64,000 bases of DNA from Actinoplanes flavus (GCF_017592555.1 NZ_JAGFNS010000015.1:1-64000); one strand, 5' to 3'; positions 43,997 through 52,437 are shown, counted from the stretch's first letter. Notes: generated from the letters alone by a model not told the origin. Translations and numbers: made by a program.

Positions 43997-45343
43997 GTGA
44001 CGGACATACCGCGCCGCGCCGCTTCCCGCACGGCGAAGCTCGCCGCACTTCCGCTCGGTTTCGCCGGGCGCGCCGCCCTCGGTCTCGGCAAACGTGCCGT
44101 CGGCATCGCGTCCGACGTCATCTCGGCCGACATTCAACAGCGCACCGCCGAGCAGATCTTCAGCGTGCTGGGTCAGCTCAAGGGCGGGGCGATGAAATTC
44201 GGACAGGCCCTGTCGGTGTTCGAGGCCGCGCTGCCCGAGGAGATGGCCGGGCCCTATCGCCAGGCCCTGACCAAGCTCCAGGAGGCCGCGCCGCCGATGC
44301 CGGTGGCCAACGTGCACAAGGCGCTGGCCGAGCAGCTGGGCCCGGACTGGCGGGACCGGTTCGCCGAGTTCGACGACAGCCCGGCCGCCGCCGCCAGCAT
44401 CGGACAGGTGCACCGGGCCGTGTGGAAACTGCCGCCGGCCCGGCGGAACGCGAAGCCGAAGCTGCTGCCGGTGGCCGTGAAGGTGCAGTACCCGGGAGCC
44501 GGCGACGCCCTGATATCCGACCTCAAGCAGCTCTCCCGCCTGGCCGGCATGTTCAAGATCATCCAGCCCGGCATCGATGTGAAACCGCTGCTGGCCGAGC
44601 TCCGTGACCGGATCACCGAGGAGCTCGACTACGAGATGGAGGCGCGGACCCAGCGGGCGTTCGAGGAGGCGTACCGGGACGATCCGGAGATCTTCGTGCC
44701 CCGCGTGGTCGCCTCCGCCCCGCGCGTCCTGGTCACCGAGTGGGTGGACGGCACCCCGCTGGCCGAGGTGATCACCGGTGGCTCGCCGGCCGAGCGGGAC
44801 GAGGCGGGCCGGCTCATGGCCGTCCTGCACTTCTCGGCTCCCGGCCGGGCCGGTCTCCTGCACGCCGACCCGCACCCCGGCAACTTCCGGGTCCTGCCCG
44901 ACGGCCGGCTCGGCGTCATCGACTTCGGCGCGGTCGCCCGGCTCCCCGAGGGCCACCCGGAGCCGATCGGCCGGCTGGTCCGGCTCGCCCTCGACGGCCA
45001 GGCCCAGGCGGTGGTCGACGGGCTGCGCGACGAGGGCTTCGTCAAGTCGACCGACGATCTCGACGCCCAGGCGCTGCTCGACTTCCTCCTGCCGATGATC
45101 GAGCCGGTGTCGGTCGAGCGGTTCCGGTTCACCCGGAGCTGGCTGCGGTCGGAGGCGACGAGGCTGACCAATCCCCGGGGGCCGGCCTACCAGCTGAGCC
45201 GGCGACTCAACCTGCCACCGTCCTACCTGCTCATCCACCGGGTGACACTGGGATCGATCGGGGTGCTCTGCCAGCTCGAGGCGGAAGCGTCCTATCGCGA
45301 GATCCTGGAGAAATGGTTGCCGGGTTTCGCCCCGGTCGCATAG
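43997..45343 (+). CDS. ABC1/UbiB-family atypical kinase
   Basis: 448 residues from GTG at 43997. The family motif KxGQ is seen in GGAMKFGQALSVFE, and the A-rich loop AAAASIGQVHRA replaces the P-loop. Catalytic residues appear in GLLHADPHPGNFRVL and VIDFGAVARL. ABC1 proteins are ATP-binding and in other bacteria affect quinone or lipid metabolism. The next gene upstream is ThiF-like, and whiB7 follows, as in Rv3197-Rv3197A of mycobacteria. Confidence 0.93.
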   Translation: MTDIPRRAASRTAKLAALPLGFAGRAALGLGKRAVGIASDVISADIQQRTAEQIFSVLGQLKGGAMKFGQALSVFEAALPEEMAGPYRQALTKLQEAAPPMPVANVHKALAEQLGPDWRDRFAEFDDSPAAAASIGQVHRAVWKLPPARRNAKPKLLPVAVKVQYPGAGDALISDLKQLSRLAGMFKIIQPGIDVKPLLAELRDRITEELDYEMEARTQRAFEEAYRDDPEIFVPRVVASAPRVLVTEWVDGTPLAEVITGGSPAERDEAGRLMAVLHFSAPGRAGLLHADPHPGNFRVLPDGRLGVIDFGAVARLPEGHPEPIGRLVRLALDGQAQAVVDGLRDEGFVKSTDDLDAQALLDFLLPMIEPVSVERFRFTRSWLRSEATRLTNPRGPAYQLSRRLNLPPSYLLIHRVTLGSIGVLCQLEAEASYREILEKWLPGFAPVA

Positions 45344-45384
45344 AGAAAACCGGTCGCATCGAAGAAGCCGGTCGCATCGAGGAA

Positions 45385-45414
45385 ACGGCCCGTCCGCACC
45401 AGCGGACGGGCCGT
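45385..45414. terminator. Bidirectional terminator
   Basis: Perfect 13-bp stem ACGGCCCGTCCGC (45385-45397) and GCGGACGGGCCGT (45402-45414). Just upstream the phrase CCGGTCGCAT is repeated three times (45332-45380). Confidence 0.92.
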
Positions 45415-45434
45415 CATTCCATCAAGGTCGGTTA

Positions 45435-45602
45435 TCAGAGCCCGACACCGCGATCACGGGAAGCCCTGCTGCGGGCGTCCATGGTGATCTGGCGGGCGGA
45501 GCGGTAGGCCTCAGGTGCACGGTCACTCTGAGGCCGACGCATTCGGGCACGGGACAACGCTTCTTGGATGAGTCTCATCTTCGGGGCTCCACTCGGGTTC
45601 AT
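45435..45602 (-). CDS. Small basic protein of unknown function
   Basis: 55 residues from ATG at 45602. It begins MNPSGAPKMRLIQEALSRAR and continues with Arg/Ala-rich helices (EAYRSARQI, ARSRASR). It is positively charged and probably helical. It lies 52 bp downstream of whiB7 on the same strand and shares its terminator. The conserved-looking sequence supports a gene, but the ribosome site is weak. Confidence 0.5.
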   Translation of the reverse strand: MNPSGAPKMRLIQEALSRARMRRPQSDRAPEAYRSARQITMDARSRASRDRGVGL

Positions 45603-45654
45603 GTCGTTACTCGGCTTTCGGATTTCGATCTCGGATGTGGGGAGGGTGTGCATC

Positions 45655-46017
45655 TCAGGCCGCCAGACGGACCGAGCTGCGGGAGTCGAGACCGTTCGCG
45701 GCGAGCCGCTCCTCGACCTCGACAGCCAGCTCGGCGTCGCGAGCGACGTCGGCCTTACGCGGACGACCACGGGGCCGCTTGCGCGGAACCACGGCGCCAC
45801 GCTCGAAGATCTCGCCACCCCAGACACCCCAGGGCTCCGCACGGTCGACCGCACCGGCCAGGCACTCGGCGCGCAGCGGGCAGTCCCCGCAGAGCGACTT
45901 GGCCAGCTCGAGCTGGGCCGGGGAGTCGGAGAACCACAGGTCCGGGTCGAACTTCCGACAGGGCAGGTTCGCCTCGATGTCGACGCTCACGTCGATCGGG
46001 GCCAGCGCCAGACTCAT
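45655..46017 (-). CDS. whiB7: WhiB7-type iron-sulfur transcription factor
   Basis: 120 residues. Four cysteines of the WhiB cluster are present: PCRKF and LCGDCPLRAEC. The G-V-W-G-G turn follows, then an AT-hook, KRPRGRPRKAD, which is the mark of WhiB7 among WhiB proteins. WhiB7 binds the housekeeping sigma factor and activates intrinsic antibiotic-resistance genes. A long leader precedes it, with a strong hairpin at 46103-46138. It lies between uvrD2 and the ABC1 gene as in mycobacteria. Confidence 0.93.
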   Translation of the reverse strand: MSLALAPIDVSVDIEANLPCRKFDPDLWFSDSPAQLELAKSLCGDCPLRAECLAGAVDRAEPWGVWGGEIFERGAVVPRKRPRGRPRKADVARDAELAVEVEERLAANGLDSRSSVRLAA

Positions 46018-46102
46018 AAAGCCCGGTCACCTCTCTCTTCTTCTCGATCTTCTGGATCGTGTTTCGGGTCGTGCACCGGCCGGGTAGGGCCGGAAAAGAT
46101 TT

Positions 46103-46138
46103 GAGGCCGCGGATCCCATTTCTGGGTTCCGCGGCCTC
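46103..46138 (-). terminator. Attenuator hairpin in the whiB7 leader
   Basis: Stem of 11 bp plus 3 bp around one mismatch: GAGGCCGCGGA pairs with TCCGCGGCCTC, closing on CCC/GGG with a 6-nt loop. On the minus strand it is followed by AAATCTTTTCC. It lies 86 bp upstream of the whiB7 start, in the position of the known whiB7 attenuator. A second hairpin (46152-46168, GGTCTG/CAGACC) precedes it. Confidence 0.75.
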
Positions 46139-46161
46139 GAGGTGAGCCGGAGGTCTGTTTG

Positions 46162-46497
46162 TCAGACCGGCCTTCCTCGAGGCGGGACACCGCTGCCACC
46201 ATCCGTGTAGCGCTTGCTGGAGATGGTGATGTTGCTGCCCTTGAAGCCAGTGGTCCCGTTGCTTCCACCCATGCGCACCACGGTCGCTTTGCCCAATTCG
46301 GCCTGGGCGCGGACCTGGTGCTCCCGCGGAGCCGGGACGAGCGCTGCCGCTGTCGGCAGGGCCCGGACGAGCTCGGACGGGATCCGCTCAGCGACCAGCT
46401 GCGCCGACGGAGCGGCGGTGGCGGGCAGTGAGGCGGACAGAGGCCAGGCAGCAGTCGGCAGCATCGACGGGATCGTCATCGTGATGTTGAGCTTCAT
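46162..46497 (-). CDS. Putative upstream leader ORF of whiB7
   Basis: 111 residues from ATG at 46497, with GGGAGGTGG about six bases upstream. It starts MKLNITMTIPSML and has an Ala/Pro-rich middle. The stop codon lies within a small hairpin (46152-46168), and the attenuator follows 24 bp further on. A regulatory leader peptide is more likely than an enzyme, but it is long for that role. Confidence 0.45.
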   Translation of the reverse strand: MKLNITMTIPSMLPTAAWPLSASLPATAAPSAQLVAERIPSELVRALPTAAALVPAPREHQVRAQAELGKATVVRMGGSNGTTGFKGSNITISSKRYTDGGSGVPPRGRPV

Positions 46498-46619
46498 CGT
46501 TGCCACCTCCCTCTCCATGACCTTGCACTCGTGGCTAGAACCCCAGCGAGCGAACCGCTCGCCAAGACGTGTCCTGAGGCTATGCCTGCCCTACACGGGA
46601 GGGCAAACGAATTAACGCA
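46498..46619 (-). promoter_or_regulatory. Candidate whiB7 promoter
   Basis: On the minus strand an AT-rich TTAATTCG precedes TTGCCC (-35-like), and TAGCCT (-10-like) follows after about 18 bases. AT-rich DNA just upstream of -35 is a feature of WhiB7-dependent promoters. It lies between the uvrD2 stop and the leader ORF. Confidence 0.4.
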
Positions 46620-48758
46620 CTAGTTTCCGAAGTTTTTCGGCGCAAGATCATCTGGGCTCGCTCCGGCCACCAGAGCGAAGACCGCGTCGCCGTACTGACC
46701 CAGCTTCCGGGGGCCGATCCCGGCGATCGCCAGCAGTTCCGCCGGGCCGGCCGGACGGCGCTCCGCCACGGCCACCAGGGTCGCATCGGTGAACACCACG
46801 TACGCAGGGATTTTGAGCTCCGCCGCGGTGCTCGCACGCCACACCTGCAAGCGCTCGTAGAGGTCCTCGTCGAGGTCCGACGGGCAGGTGGGACAGCGAC
46901 CCAGTTTGCGGTCGGCGCCGGCCAGCAGGGTGGCGCCGCAGATCCGGCACGAGGACACCCGCAACGGACGCCGGTCGGGTTTCCGACTTCCATCGACCGG
47001 AGTGCGTTCCTTGGTGATCGAACGTTCCAGCTGCGGAAGGAACCGGCAGGGGCGGCGGGCCCGGCCACCGGGGGCGCGGGACTGGCCGTAGGAGAGCCAG
47101 AGCAGGTGACGGGCCCGGGTCACCCCCACATAGAGCAGGCGGCGCTCCTCTTCCAGCTGCTCAGCGGTCTTCGCGTACGTCGTCGGAAGCGTCCCGTCGG
47201 CGAGACCGACCAGGAAGACGGCGTCCCATTCGAGGCCCTTGGCCGAGTGCAGCGAAGCGAGTGTGACTCCTGCCACAGTGGGCGCGTGCTGCTGTTCGGC
47301 ACGGCGGGCCAGCTCGTCGTTGAAGGTGGACAGCGACACGTCCCGCTGGATCCGCCCGGCCTCACCGATCGGCAGGATCTCCGGCTCGGCGGCGTACTCC
47401 TCGGCGAGGGTGACCAGGGCGGCGAGCGCCTCCCACTGCTCGCGTGCCGCACCGCCCGGCGGGGGATGGTGGCGGTTCCACCCGGTGGCGGCGAGCGCCT
47501 CCACGACCGCCTCGACGAGCGGGGTCTCACCGGGGACCGACCGCACGGCGGCACGCAGCGCGACCATCGCCTGCCGCACCTCGGCACGCTCGAAGAACCG
47601 CTCGGCGCCCCGAACCACGTAGGGCACCCCGGCGTCGGCGAGCGCCTCCTCGTACGCCTCGGACTGCGCGTTGGTCCGGAAGAGCACCGCGATCTCACTG
47701 GCCGGGGTGCCGGCCGCGATCAGCTCCCGGCACCGCCGGGCCACCGCGACCGCCTCGCCGGGCTCGTCCGGGAAGATCTTGAGTTCCGGCTCCGGACCGG
47801 GCGGCCGCTGCCCCACCAGCTCCAGGCGCAGTTTCGCCTCGGTGCCGCGGGCCTGCCGGATCACCGCGTTGGCCAGCCCCACCACCTGCGGCGTGGAGCG
47901 GTAGTCCCGGACCAGCCGGACCACCACGGCGGCACGCCGCTGACGCGGGAAATCGATGAGGTACGCCGAGGTGGCGCCGGTGAACGAGTAGATGGTCTGA
48001 CTGGCGTCGCCGACCACGGTCAGGTCGTCGCGCCCGCCCAGCCAGGCGTCGAGCAGCCGCTGCTGGAGCGGGTTGACGTCCTGGTACTCGTCGACGACGA
48101 AGTGCCGGTACTGGGCGCGGATCTGCTCGGCGACGTCCGGGTGCTCCTCGATGCCCCAGACCGCGGCACGCAGCAGGTCCTCGAAGTCGATCACACCCTG
48201 GCGGCGCTTCAGCGACTCGTAGGCGGCGAACACCTCGGCCACCCGGGCCGGCTCGAACGGCGGCTCGCGCAGCGCCTTGGCCGCGGCCACCGCGTACTCC
48301 CCCGGCTCGACCAGGGAGGACTTGGCCCACTCGATCTCACCGGCCAGGTCCCGGGCGGCGGCCCGGTCGGTGCGCAGCCCGGCCTTCGCGGCCGCCAGAC
48401 CGACGACGCGCACCTTGCTCTCCATCAGCTCGGGCATCTGCCGGCCCTCGAGCAGCCGCGGGGCGAAGTAGCGGACCTGCCGCAGCGCGGCCGCGTGGAA
48501 GGTACGGGCCTGCACCCCCGCCGTACCGAGGGCGGTGAGCCGGGCCCGCATCTCGGCCGCGGCCCGCGCCGTGAAGGTCACCGCCAGCACGTGCCGGGGG
48601 CTGATCTCGCCGGAGAGGGTCCGGTACGCGATGCGGTGGGTGATGGCCCGGGTCTTGCCGGTGCCCGCGCCGGCGAGGATGCAGACCGGACCCGCGGGTG
48701 CCGTCACCGCCGTCCGCTGTTCCGGATCCAGCCCGGCCAGCACCCCTTCAGTCCGCAC
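46620..48758 (-). CDS. uvrD2: UvrD2-like superfamily I DNA helicase with HRDC domain
   Basis: 712 residues. Walker A ILAGAGTGKTRAITHR, motif II VVDEYQDVN, motif III GDASQTIYSF, and motif VI ERRLLYVGVTRAR are all present. A CxxC zinc pair set (SCRICGATLL, RCPTCPSDL) and a C-terminal HRDC-like domain (LLAIAGIGPRKLGQYG) match actinobacterial UvrD2. It is a 3'-5' helicase in DNA repair. It is transcribed toward whiB7 and diverges from the mycoredoxin gene. Confidence 0.95.
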   Translation of the reverse strand: MRTEGVLAGLDPEQRTAVTAPAGPVCILAGAGTGKTRAITHRIAYRTLSGEISPRHVLAVTFTARAAAEMRARLTALGTAGVQARTFHAAALRQVRYFAPRLLEGRQMPELMESKVRVVGLAAAKAGLRTDRAAARDLAGEIEWAKSSLVEPGEYAVAAAKALREPPFEPARVAEVFAAYESLKRRQGVIDFEDLLRAAVWGIEEHPDVAEQIRAQYRHFVVDEYQDVNPLQQRLLDAWLGGRDDLTVVGDASQTIYSFTGATSAYLIDFPRQRRAAVVVRLVRDYRSTPQVVGLANAVIRQARGTEAKLRLELVGQRPPGPEPELKIFPDEPGEAVAVARRCRELIAAGTPASEIAVLFRTNAQSEAYEEALADAGVPYVVRGAERFFERAEVRQAMVALRAAVRSVPGETPLVEAVVEALAATGWNRHHPPPGGAAREQWEALAALVTLAEEYAAEPEILPIGEAGRIQRDVSLSTFNDELARRAEQQHAPTVAGVTLASLHSAKGLEWDAVFLVGLADGTLPTTYAKTAEQLEEERRLLYVGVTRARHLLWLSYGQSRAPGGRARRPCRFLPQLERSITKERTPVDGSRKPDRRPLRVSSCRICGATLLAGADRKLGRCPTCPSDLDEDLYERLQVWRASTAAELKIPAYVVFTDATLVAVAERRPAGPAELLAIAGIGPRKLGQYGDAVFALVAGASPDDLAPKNFGN

Positions 48759-48841
48759 GGTAGGGAATCATGACACCCGTACGGGGTGTTGTGCTTGTCG
48801 GACGCACCACCGTGTGACCTGGATCGAAGGAGCCCTGACCG

Positions 48842-49105
48842 ATGCTGACCATGTACTCGACGTCCTGGTGTGGGTACTGCCACCGCCTCAAGTCGCAGCT
48901 CGACCGCGAGGGCATCGCCTACGACGTCGTCGACATCGAGCAGGACGAGGCCTCGGCCGCGTTCGTGCGCAGCGTCAACGGAGGCAACCAGACCGTGCCG
49001 ACGATCCGCATAGTTCCCCCCAACGGCGGTGACGAAGTTGTGATGACGAACCCGACGATCGTCCAGGTCAAGCAGGCCTTGGCTGGCATCGGCGTCCCTG
49101 GCTGA
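48842..49105 (+). CDS. Mycoredoxin/glutaredoxin-like protein, hybrid of host 5' end and island-supplied 3' end
   Basis: 87 residues; ATG preceded by GAAGGAG. The CxxC active site is WCGYC. The first 49 codons are host sequence. From the shared core at 48989 on, the codons for QTVPT (cis-Pro loop) and the 33 after it come from the island, ending ALAGIGVPG. The host's own ending (…HLAAIAA) is stranded at 57885-57980. The rebuilt host protein would be 80 residues. The hybrid keeps the cis-Pro and the NPxIVQVKQ helix, so it is probably active. Confidence 0.93.
   Translation: MLTMYSTSWCGYCHRLKSQLDREGIAYDVVDIEQDEASAAFVRSVNGGNQTVPTIRIVPPNGGDEVVMTNPTIVQVKQALAGIGVPG
48989..49003 (+). repeat. attL core
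   Basis: CAGACCGTGCCGACG, in frame as Gln-Thr-Val-Pro-Thr of the mycoredoxin cis-Pro loop. The crossover dinucleotide lies somewhere in these 15 bp. Confidence 0.88.
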
Positions 49106-49148
49106 GCCAGCCACCATGGCCGCCTCAGCGGCCTCGCAACCCAGAGAG

Positions 49149-49169
49149 GCCCCGGTAATGAGCCGGGGC
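49149..49169 (+). terminator. Terminator of the hybrid mycoredoxin gene (island-supplied)
   Basis: GCCCCGG (49149-49155) pairs with CCGGGGC (49163-49169), followed by TTCTCCTTATT. Confidence 0.75.
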
Positions 49170-49191
49170 TTCTCCTTATTACTGCGTCGCA

Positions 49192-49788
49192 TCACGCGCT
49201 CTCTGACGCGTCAGCCTTGAGGTGACGGTGAAGGGTGGGACGGGAGACTCCCAGCGCGTCAGCGATCGAATTGACGCTCTCACCCTTGGCTCGCCGAGCA
49301 CGCGCCGCACTGAGGATGTCCTCGTTCACCACAGACGGACGACCACCCGTACGCCCCTGAGCCTTGGCCGCGTCCAGTCCAGCCCGGGTGCGCTCGCGGA
49401 TGATGTCGCGCTCAAGCTCAGCAAACGCCGCCATCATCGTGAAGAAGAACTTGCCCTCGCCGGTCGGCGTGTAGTTACCCGCGAGCTTGCCCGTGAGGAT
49501 GCGTAGCCCGATGCCGCGCCCGTGAAGGTCGTCGGCGATCGTGAGCACGTCCTTGACTGAGCGACCAAGGCGGTCAAGCTTCCAGACACATAACGTGTCT
49601 CCCGAGCGCGCCCAGTCCAGCGCGGCGGCGAGGCCAGCCCGGTCCGTGTTCTTCCCGCTCGCCTTGTCCTCGAAGACCCTGGCACACCCAGCCTCGTTGA
49701 GCGCGTCGCGCTGGAGCTGCGCGTCCTGGGCGTTGGTCGAGACTCGGGCGTAACCAAGGAGTGTGCCGGTAGCGGCGTGCGTCGTCAT
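49192..49788 (-). CDS. Small serine recombinase (resolvase/invertase)
   Basis: 198 residues. The catalytic Ser is in LGYARVSTNAQD, with the Arg-rich motif VWKLDRLGRSVKD, and a C-terminal helix-turn-helix (SVNSIADALGVSRPTLHRHL). Size and order are those of Tn3-type resolvases/invertases. It could resolve cointegrates or invert a segment. A long inverted repeat lies just upstream of its start. Confidence 0.95.
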   Translation of the reverse strand: MTTHAATGTLLGYARVSTNAQDAQLQRDALNEAGCARVFEDKASGKNTDRAGLAAALDWARSGDTLCVWKLDRLGRSVKDVLTIADDLHGRGIGLRILTGKLAGNYTPTGEGKFFFTMMAAFAELERDIIRERTRAGLDAAKAQGRTGGRPSVVNEDILSAARARRAKGESVNSIADALGVSRPTLHRHLKADASESA

Positions 49789-49801
49789 GATCCAACTGTC
49801 T

Positions 49802-49855
49802 CATAACTCATCTCGAAACCTCAAGCCTGAGAGCCATGTTTTGAGATGAGTTATG
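49802..49855. repeat. Inverted repeat upstream of the small recombinase
   Basis: CATAACTCATCTCGAAAC (49802-49819) and GTTTTGAGATGAGTTATG (49838-49855) are complementary at 17 of 18 positions, around an 18-bp spacer. It lies 14 bp upstream of the recombinase start and fits a resolvase-binding or crossover site. Confidence 0.75.
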
Positions 49856-49860
49856 GACAG

Positions 49861-50317
49861 CGTTTCGAGCCTTCAACGAGCCAACCAACAGCCGTCTCAA
49901 AACCCTTCGTTTTTGAACACCCCTACGAAGGCTTCTTGCATGCTCTACGTAACACGCCCCGGTTCGCTTACGGATACAGCGAAGCTGTCCGCCGGTACGT
50001 CGAGCAGGAGAGAGAGCATGTCCCGCACCATCGGCTCGACATCGGCCAGCTTGCGTGCCTGCGTGTACCCCATGTCCACGCCGGGGACCTCGACGAACCA
50101 CCAGTCCCCGGACCTACGCACCCGCGCCTCGTAGACCTTCAACGTCTGAACTACCTCACATCCACTCGTTCCCAAGAGCCTAGGGCCCGGTTGACGACAG
50201 GGGTCGAGGCAGTGACCGCGTACAGGGGGTATGACCCCCGCCGTCAAGGGCGAACGACCGGCAGGTGATAGCAGCCGAAAATCTGCCACGGTTCTGGAGT
50301 CGTTTCGAACCTTCAAC
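49861..50317. repeat. 17-bp direct repeats flanking the HicB-like gene
   Basis: CGTTTCGAGCCTTCAAC (49861-49877) and CGTTTCGAACCTTCAAC (50301-50317) differ at one base and enclose the HicB-like gene. Confidence 0.6.
49945..50142 (-). CDS. HicB-like antitoxin-family protein, apparently without HicA
   Basis: 65 residues from TTG at 50142, with GAGG about ten bases upstream. The sequence VYEARVRRSGDWWFVEVPG followed by an acidic/basic helix (ARKLADVEPMVRDML) matches the HicB partial RNase-H-like fold. HicB normally neutralises the RNA-cleaving toxin HicA encoded next to it. No HicA-like ORF with its His-containing motif was seen in the 200 bp on either side. It may be a regulator or a remnant. 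Confidence 0.6.
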   Translation of the reverse strand: MKVYEARVRRSGDWWFVEVPGVDMGYTQARKLADVEPMVRDMLSLLLDVPADSFAVSVSEPGRVT

Positions 50318-50357
50318 AACTGGCATGCGACCAGGGAGAACAGCGTTACAACCCTGG
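50143..50357. other. Noncoding gap inside the island
   Basis: 215 bp with no convincing gene. A GGGGGT-ATG-ACCCCC hairpin lies at 50225-50239. Confidence 0.5.
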
Positions 50358-51287
50358 CTATTCGAGGGCTGAAACTATCTCCTTGGCGAGGTCGAGATTT
50401 CCAGCAGCCACGAACCGTTGCCTGCGGTCCATTGCCTTGGCGACCTCCGAGAAGGTGTCGAAGCCGTAGTCAAGGGGTACCGGCTTGCCTTCGAGGTCGA
50501 GCACTGTCCCTCCAGAGGCGTGGAGGATGTAGTGCCCTGGCGCGAGATCCCAGACGGCGAAACCCTTGGCGAACTCGATGACGGACTCGGTCATGCCGGC
50601 TGCGACGTGGCAGAGGCTGACGGATCCGAAGTCCACGCCGATCCGGCCTCGGCTCTTACCGTCCGACCCTGGCGTATCGAGTGCCTGCATGAGCTGGTTC
50701 TGTCGGGACAACGGGATGAACCGCTCGCCCGGACGCATGAGGAAGTTGGTGACCAGAGATTCCGGGAGCGTCTTCTTCGAGCGTTGCTTCAACTCGTAGG
50801 CCTGGGAGTCCGCAGTGATGACGAACGCCCGGTCAACGCCTTGGTCGTCGCGTGCACCGACGTAGAGCTGGAGGTGATGGAAGATGTCACCGACCACCGC
50901 GATGACGGGCTGAGCCGCAGCACGGGAGTAGACCATGACGTGCGTGTAGCCGAGCAGGCCACGCACAGCCAGCTCGCTGGTGTCGAGCGGATCGACGAGC
51001 ACACAGAGGTCAGGGTCGGAGTCGTCGCCGATAACCTCCGGCTCTGCCTCTTCCGAGGCGTAGACGAACGAGCCGAGGATGGGAGTCAGGAGTTCCCGGT
51101 ACCGGCGGTGCATCCACAGATCGTGCTCGGAGAGGAAGTTGTCCTCATGCCGCAGGTTTTCGCTCTCGCCACGCTCGCCCGTCAGCGCTGCGTGGATGAG
51201 GCGTGGCCGAAGGTCGAGCATCACCCCTCGGACCGTCTCGGCGATCTGGTTGGCGAGCGCTGGGATGTCTTTGACCTGCTCCATCAA
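50358..51287 (-). CDS. Inositol-monophosphatase-family protein
   Basis: 309 residues. Metal-binding motifs of the IMPase/FIG family appear in order: EDNFLSEHD (about residue 48), VYASEEAE (about 75), LVDPLDTSEL (about 96; usual DPxDGT, so Gly is Ser-like here), and WDLAPGHYIL (about 245; usual WDxAAG). These place it among sugar/nucleotide phosphatases. It lies 16 bp downstream of the HTH-PRTase gene on the same strand, so they form an operon. Substrate unknown. Confidence 0.8.
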   Translation of the reverse strand: MMEQVKDIPALANQIAETVRGVMLDLRPRLIHAALTGERGESENLRHEDNFLSEHDLWMHRRYRELLTPILGSFVYASEEAEPEVIGDDSDPDLCVLVDPLDTSELAVRGLLGYTHVMVYSRAAAQPVIAVVGDIFHHLQLYVGARDDQGVDRAFVITADSQAYELKQRSKKTLPESLVTNFLMRPGERFIPLSRQNQLMQALDTPGSDGKSRGRIGVDFGSVSLCHVAAGMTESVIEFAKGFAVWDLAPGHYILHASGGTVLDLEGKPVPLDYGFDTFSEVAKAMDRRQRFVAAGNLDLAKEIVSALE

Positions 51288-51303
51288 TGCCTCTCCCGTC
51301 TGA

Positions 51304-52437
51304 TTAGCGCAGCTCTAGCGGCGGCTCGATGCCGGGCGGACTCATGGTTGCCGCGATGAAGACCGCCTCGAAGTTGGCCGCTTGCATGATCTTTGCGCCA
51401 GTGAGTTCCTCGAAGCTGTCGACGTCGAGGGAATGACTCTTGGTCATGGCACCGAAGACGGCGAAGTACAGCTCGGCGCCGGGGTACCGGTCGCGTAGCG
51501 TGCGTGCGACCAAGCCGACCACATCTGCGTGCTTGACCTCGAAGTCGCAGATCACAATGACCGGGGCCTCCACGGCATCGGGGAAGTGCGATTCTGGCGC
51601 GAAGCTGATCTCGTTCCTGACCCGATTGCACCGCAGGTACCCGATCGAGCACCGGTTGAACTGAGCCGATGCAAGGAAGGTCGCCATCGCGAGACCGGCC
51701 TCGTTGACGCCGAAGCAGATGTCAGCGTCGAGACGACGGCCAAGACTCTTGATCTGTCTCATCAGCCGCTGGATCCCGAACCCGAATGTGTTCCAGGTGA
51801 GGTCGAGCAGGTGACCGGGGTTCGGGTTGGGCAGCGAGAACGCGCAGATAGCGGGGTTCCCGTTGTCGATCGTCGGCACCAAGAGGTTGAAGTCCGCGCC
51901 GATGATGTTGTCGACGTCGGGCGACCCATCCACTACGGCGTTCCTCACCCGGAGCGTGTCGCTCGTAGCCGGGATGGAGGAGCGGCCAGCGGCCATCTTC
52001 AACGCCAACTGCTCTTCGGGTGGGAGCTTCTCGTAGGCCTCCTGGATGAGGTCGCCTGGTGAAATCACCTCGTCAGCCACGCCGTGCGGGCCTCGTCCGT
52101 AGGCAGTCGCCAGGATGAGGAGACTCGCGTACGAGGGCGGTGACCCGGCTCCCGCGCTTCCGCGCGCTCGGGCCCAGCTCTCCCAGGCGTTGATCGTGGT
52201 TCCGCCAAGGCTGGTCTGGTTGCCTGCAACCTCGTTGTAGCGTACGGCGGCCTGGTCTTGCGAGAGGCCGGCTGCGTACCGGAAGGCCTGGATGCTGGGC
52301 AGATCTTCGTGCCGGTCCATCAGCGCGTGAGCCGCTGCCCTGACCGATCCGCACTCGAAGAACAGGGCTCTGCCTTGCCGTGCAAGCTCGCGCCCACGTT
52401 TCTGCGGGGACTGGCTGTGCTGAGCCGTAACGCCCAT
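51304..52437 (-). CDS. HTH (XRE-like) and phosphoribosyltransferase-like two-domain protein
   Basis: 377 residues from ATG at 52437, with GAAGGGACC upstream; longer in-frame starts have no such site. The N-terminal third carries a helix-turn-helix-like region (SIQAFRYAAGLSQDQAAV) with a short tryptophan segment (INAWESWARAR). The C-terminal half resembles type-I phosphoribosyltransferases: ICFGVNEAGLAMATFLA near a PRPP-type loop and APVIVICDFEVKHADVVG as the probable PRPP loop. It probably both regulates the island and transfers or senses a phosphoribosyl group, but neither is proven. Confidence 0.7.
   Translation of the reverse strand: MGVTAQHSQSPQKRGRELARQGRALFFECGSVRAAAHALMDRHEDLPSIQAFRYAAGLSQDQAAVRYNEVAGNQTSLGGTTINAWESWARARGSAGAGSPPSYASLLILATAYGRGPHGVADEVISPGDLIQEAYEKLPPEEQLALKMAAGRSSIPATSDTLRVRNAVVDGSPDVDNIIGADFNLLVPTIDNGNPAICAFSLPNPNPGHLLDLTWNTFGFGIQRLMRQIKSLGRRLDADICFGVNEAGLAMATFLASAQFNRCSIGYLRCNRVRNEISFAPESHFPDAVEAPVIVICDFEVKHADVVGLVARTLRDRYPGAELYFAVFGAMTKSHSLDVDSFEELTGAKIMQAANFEAVFIAATMSPPGIEPPLELR

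Noticed and set aside
49945-50357. Complete HicAB toxin-antitoxin pair
   Set aside because: Only the HicB-like part is found; flanking DNA has no HicA-like ORF.
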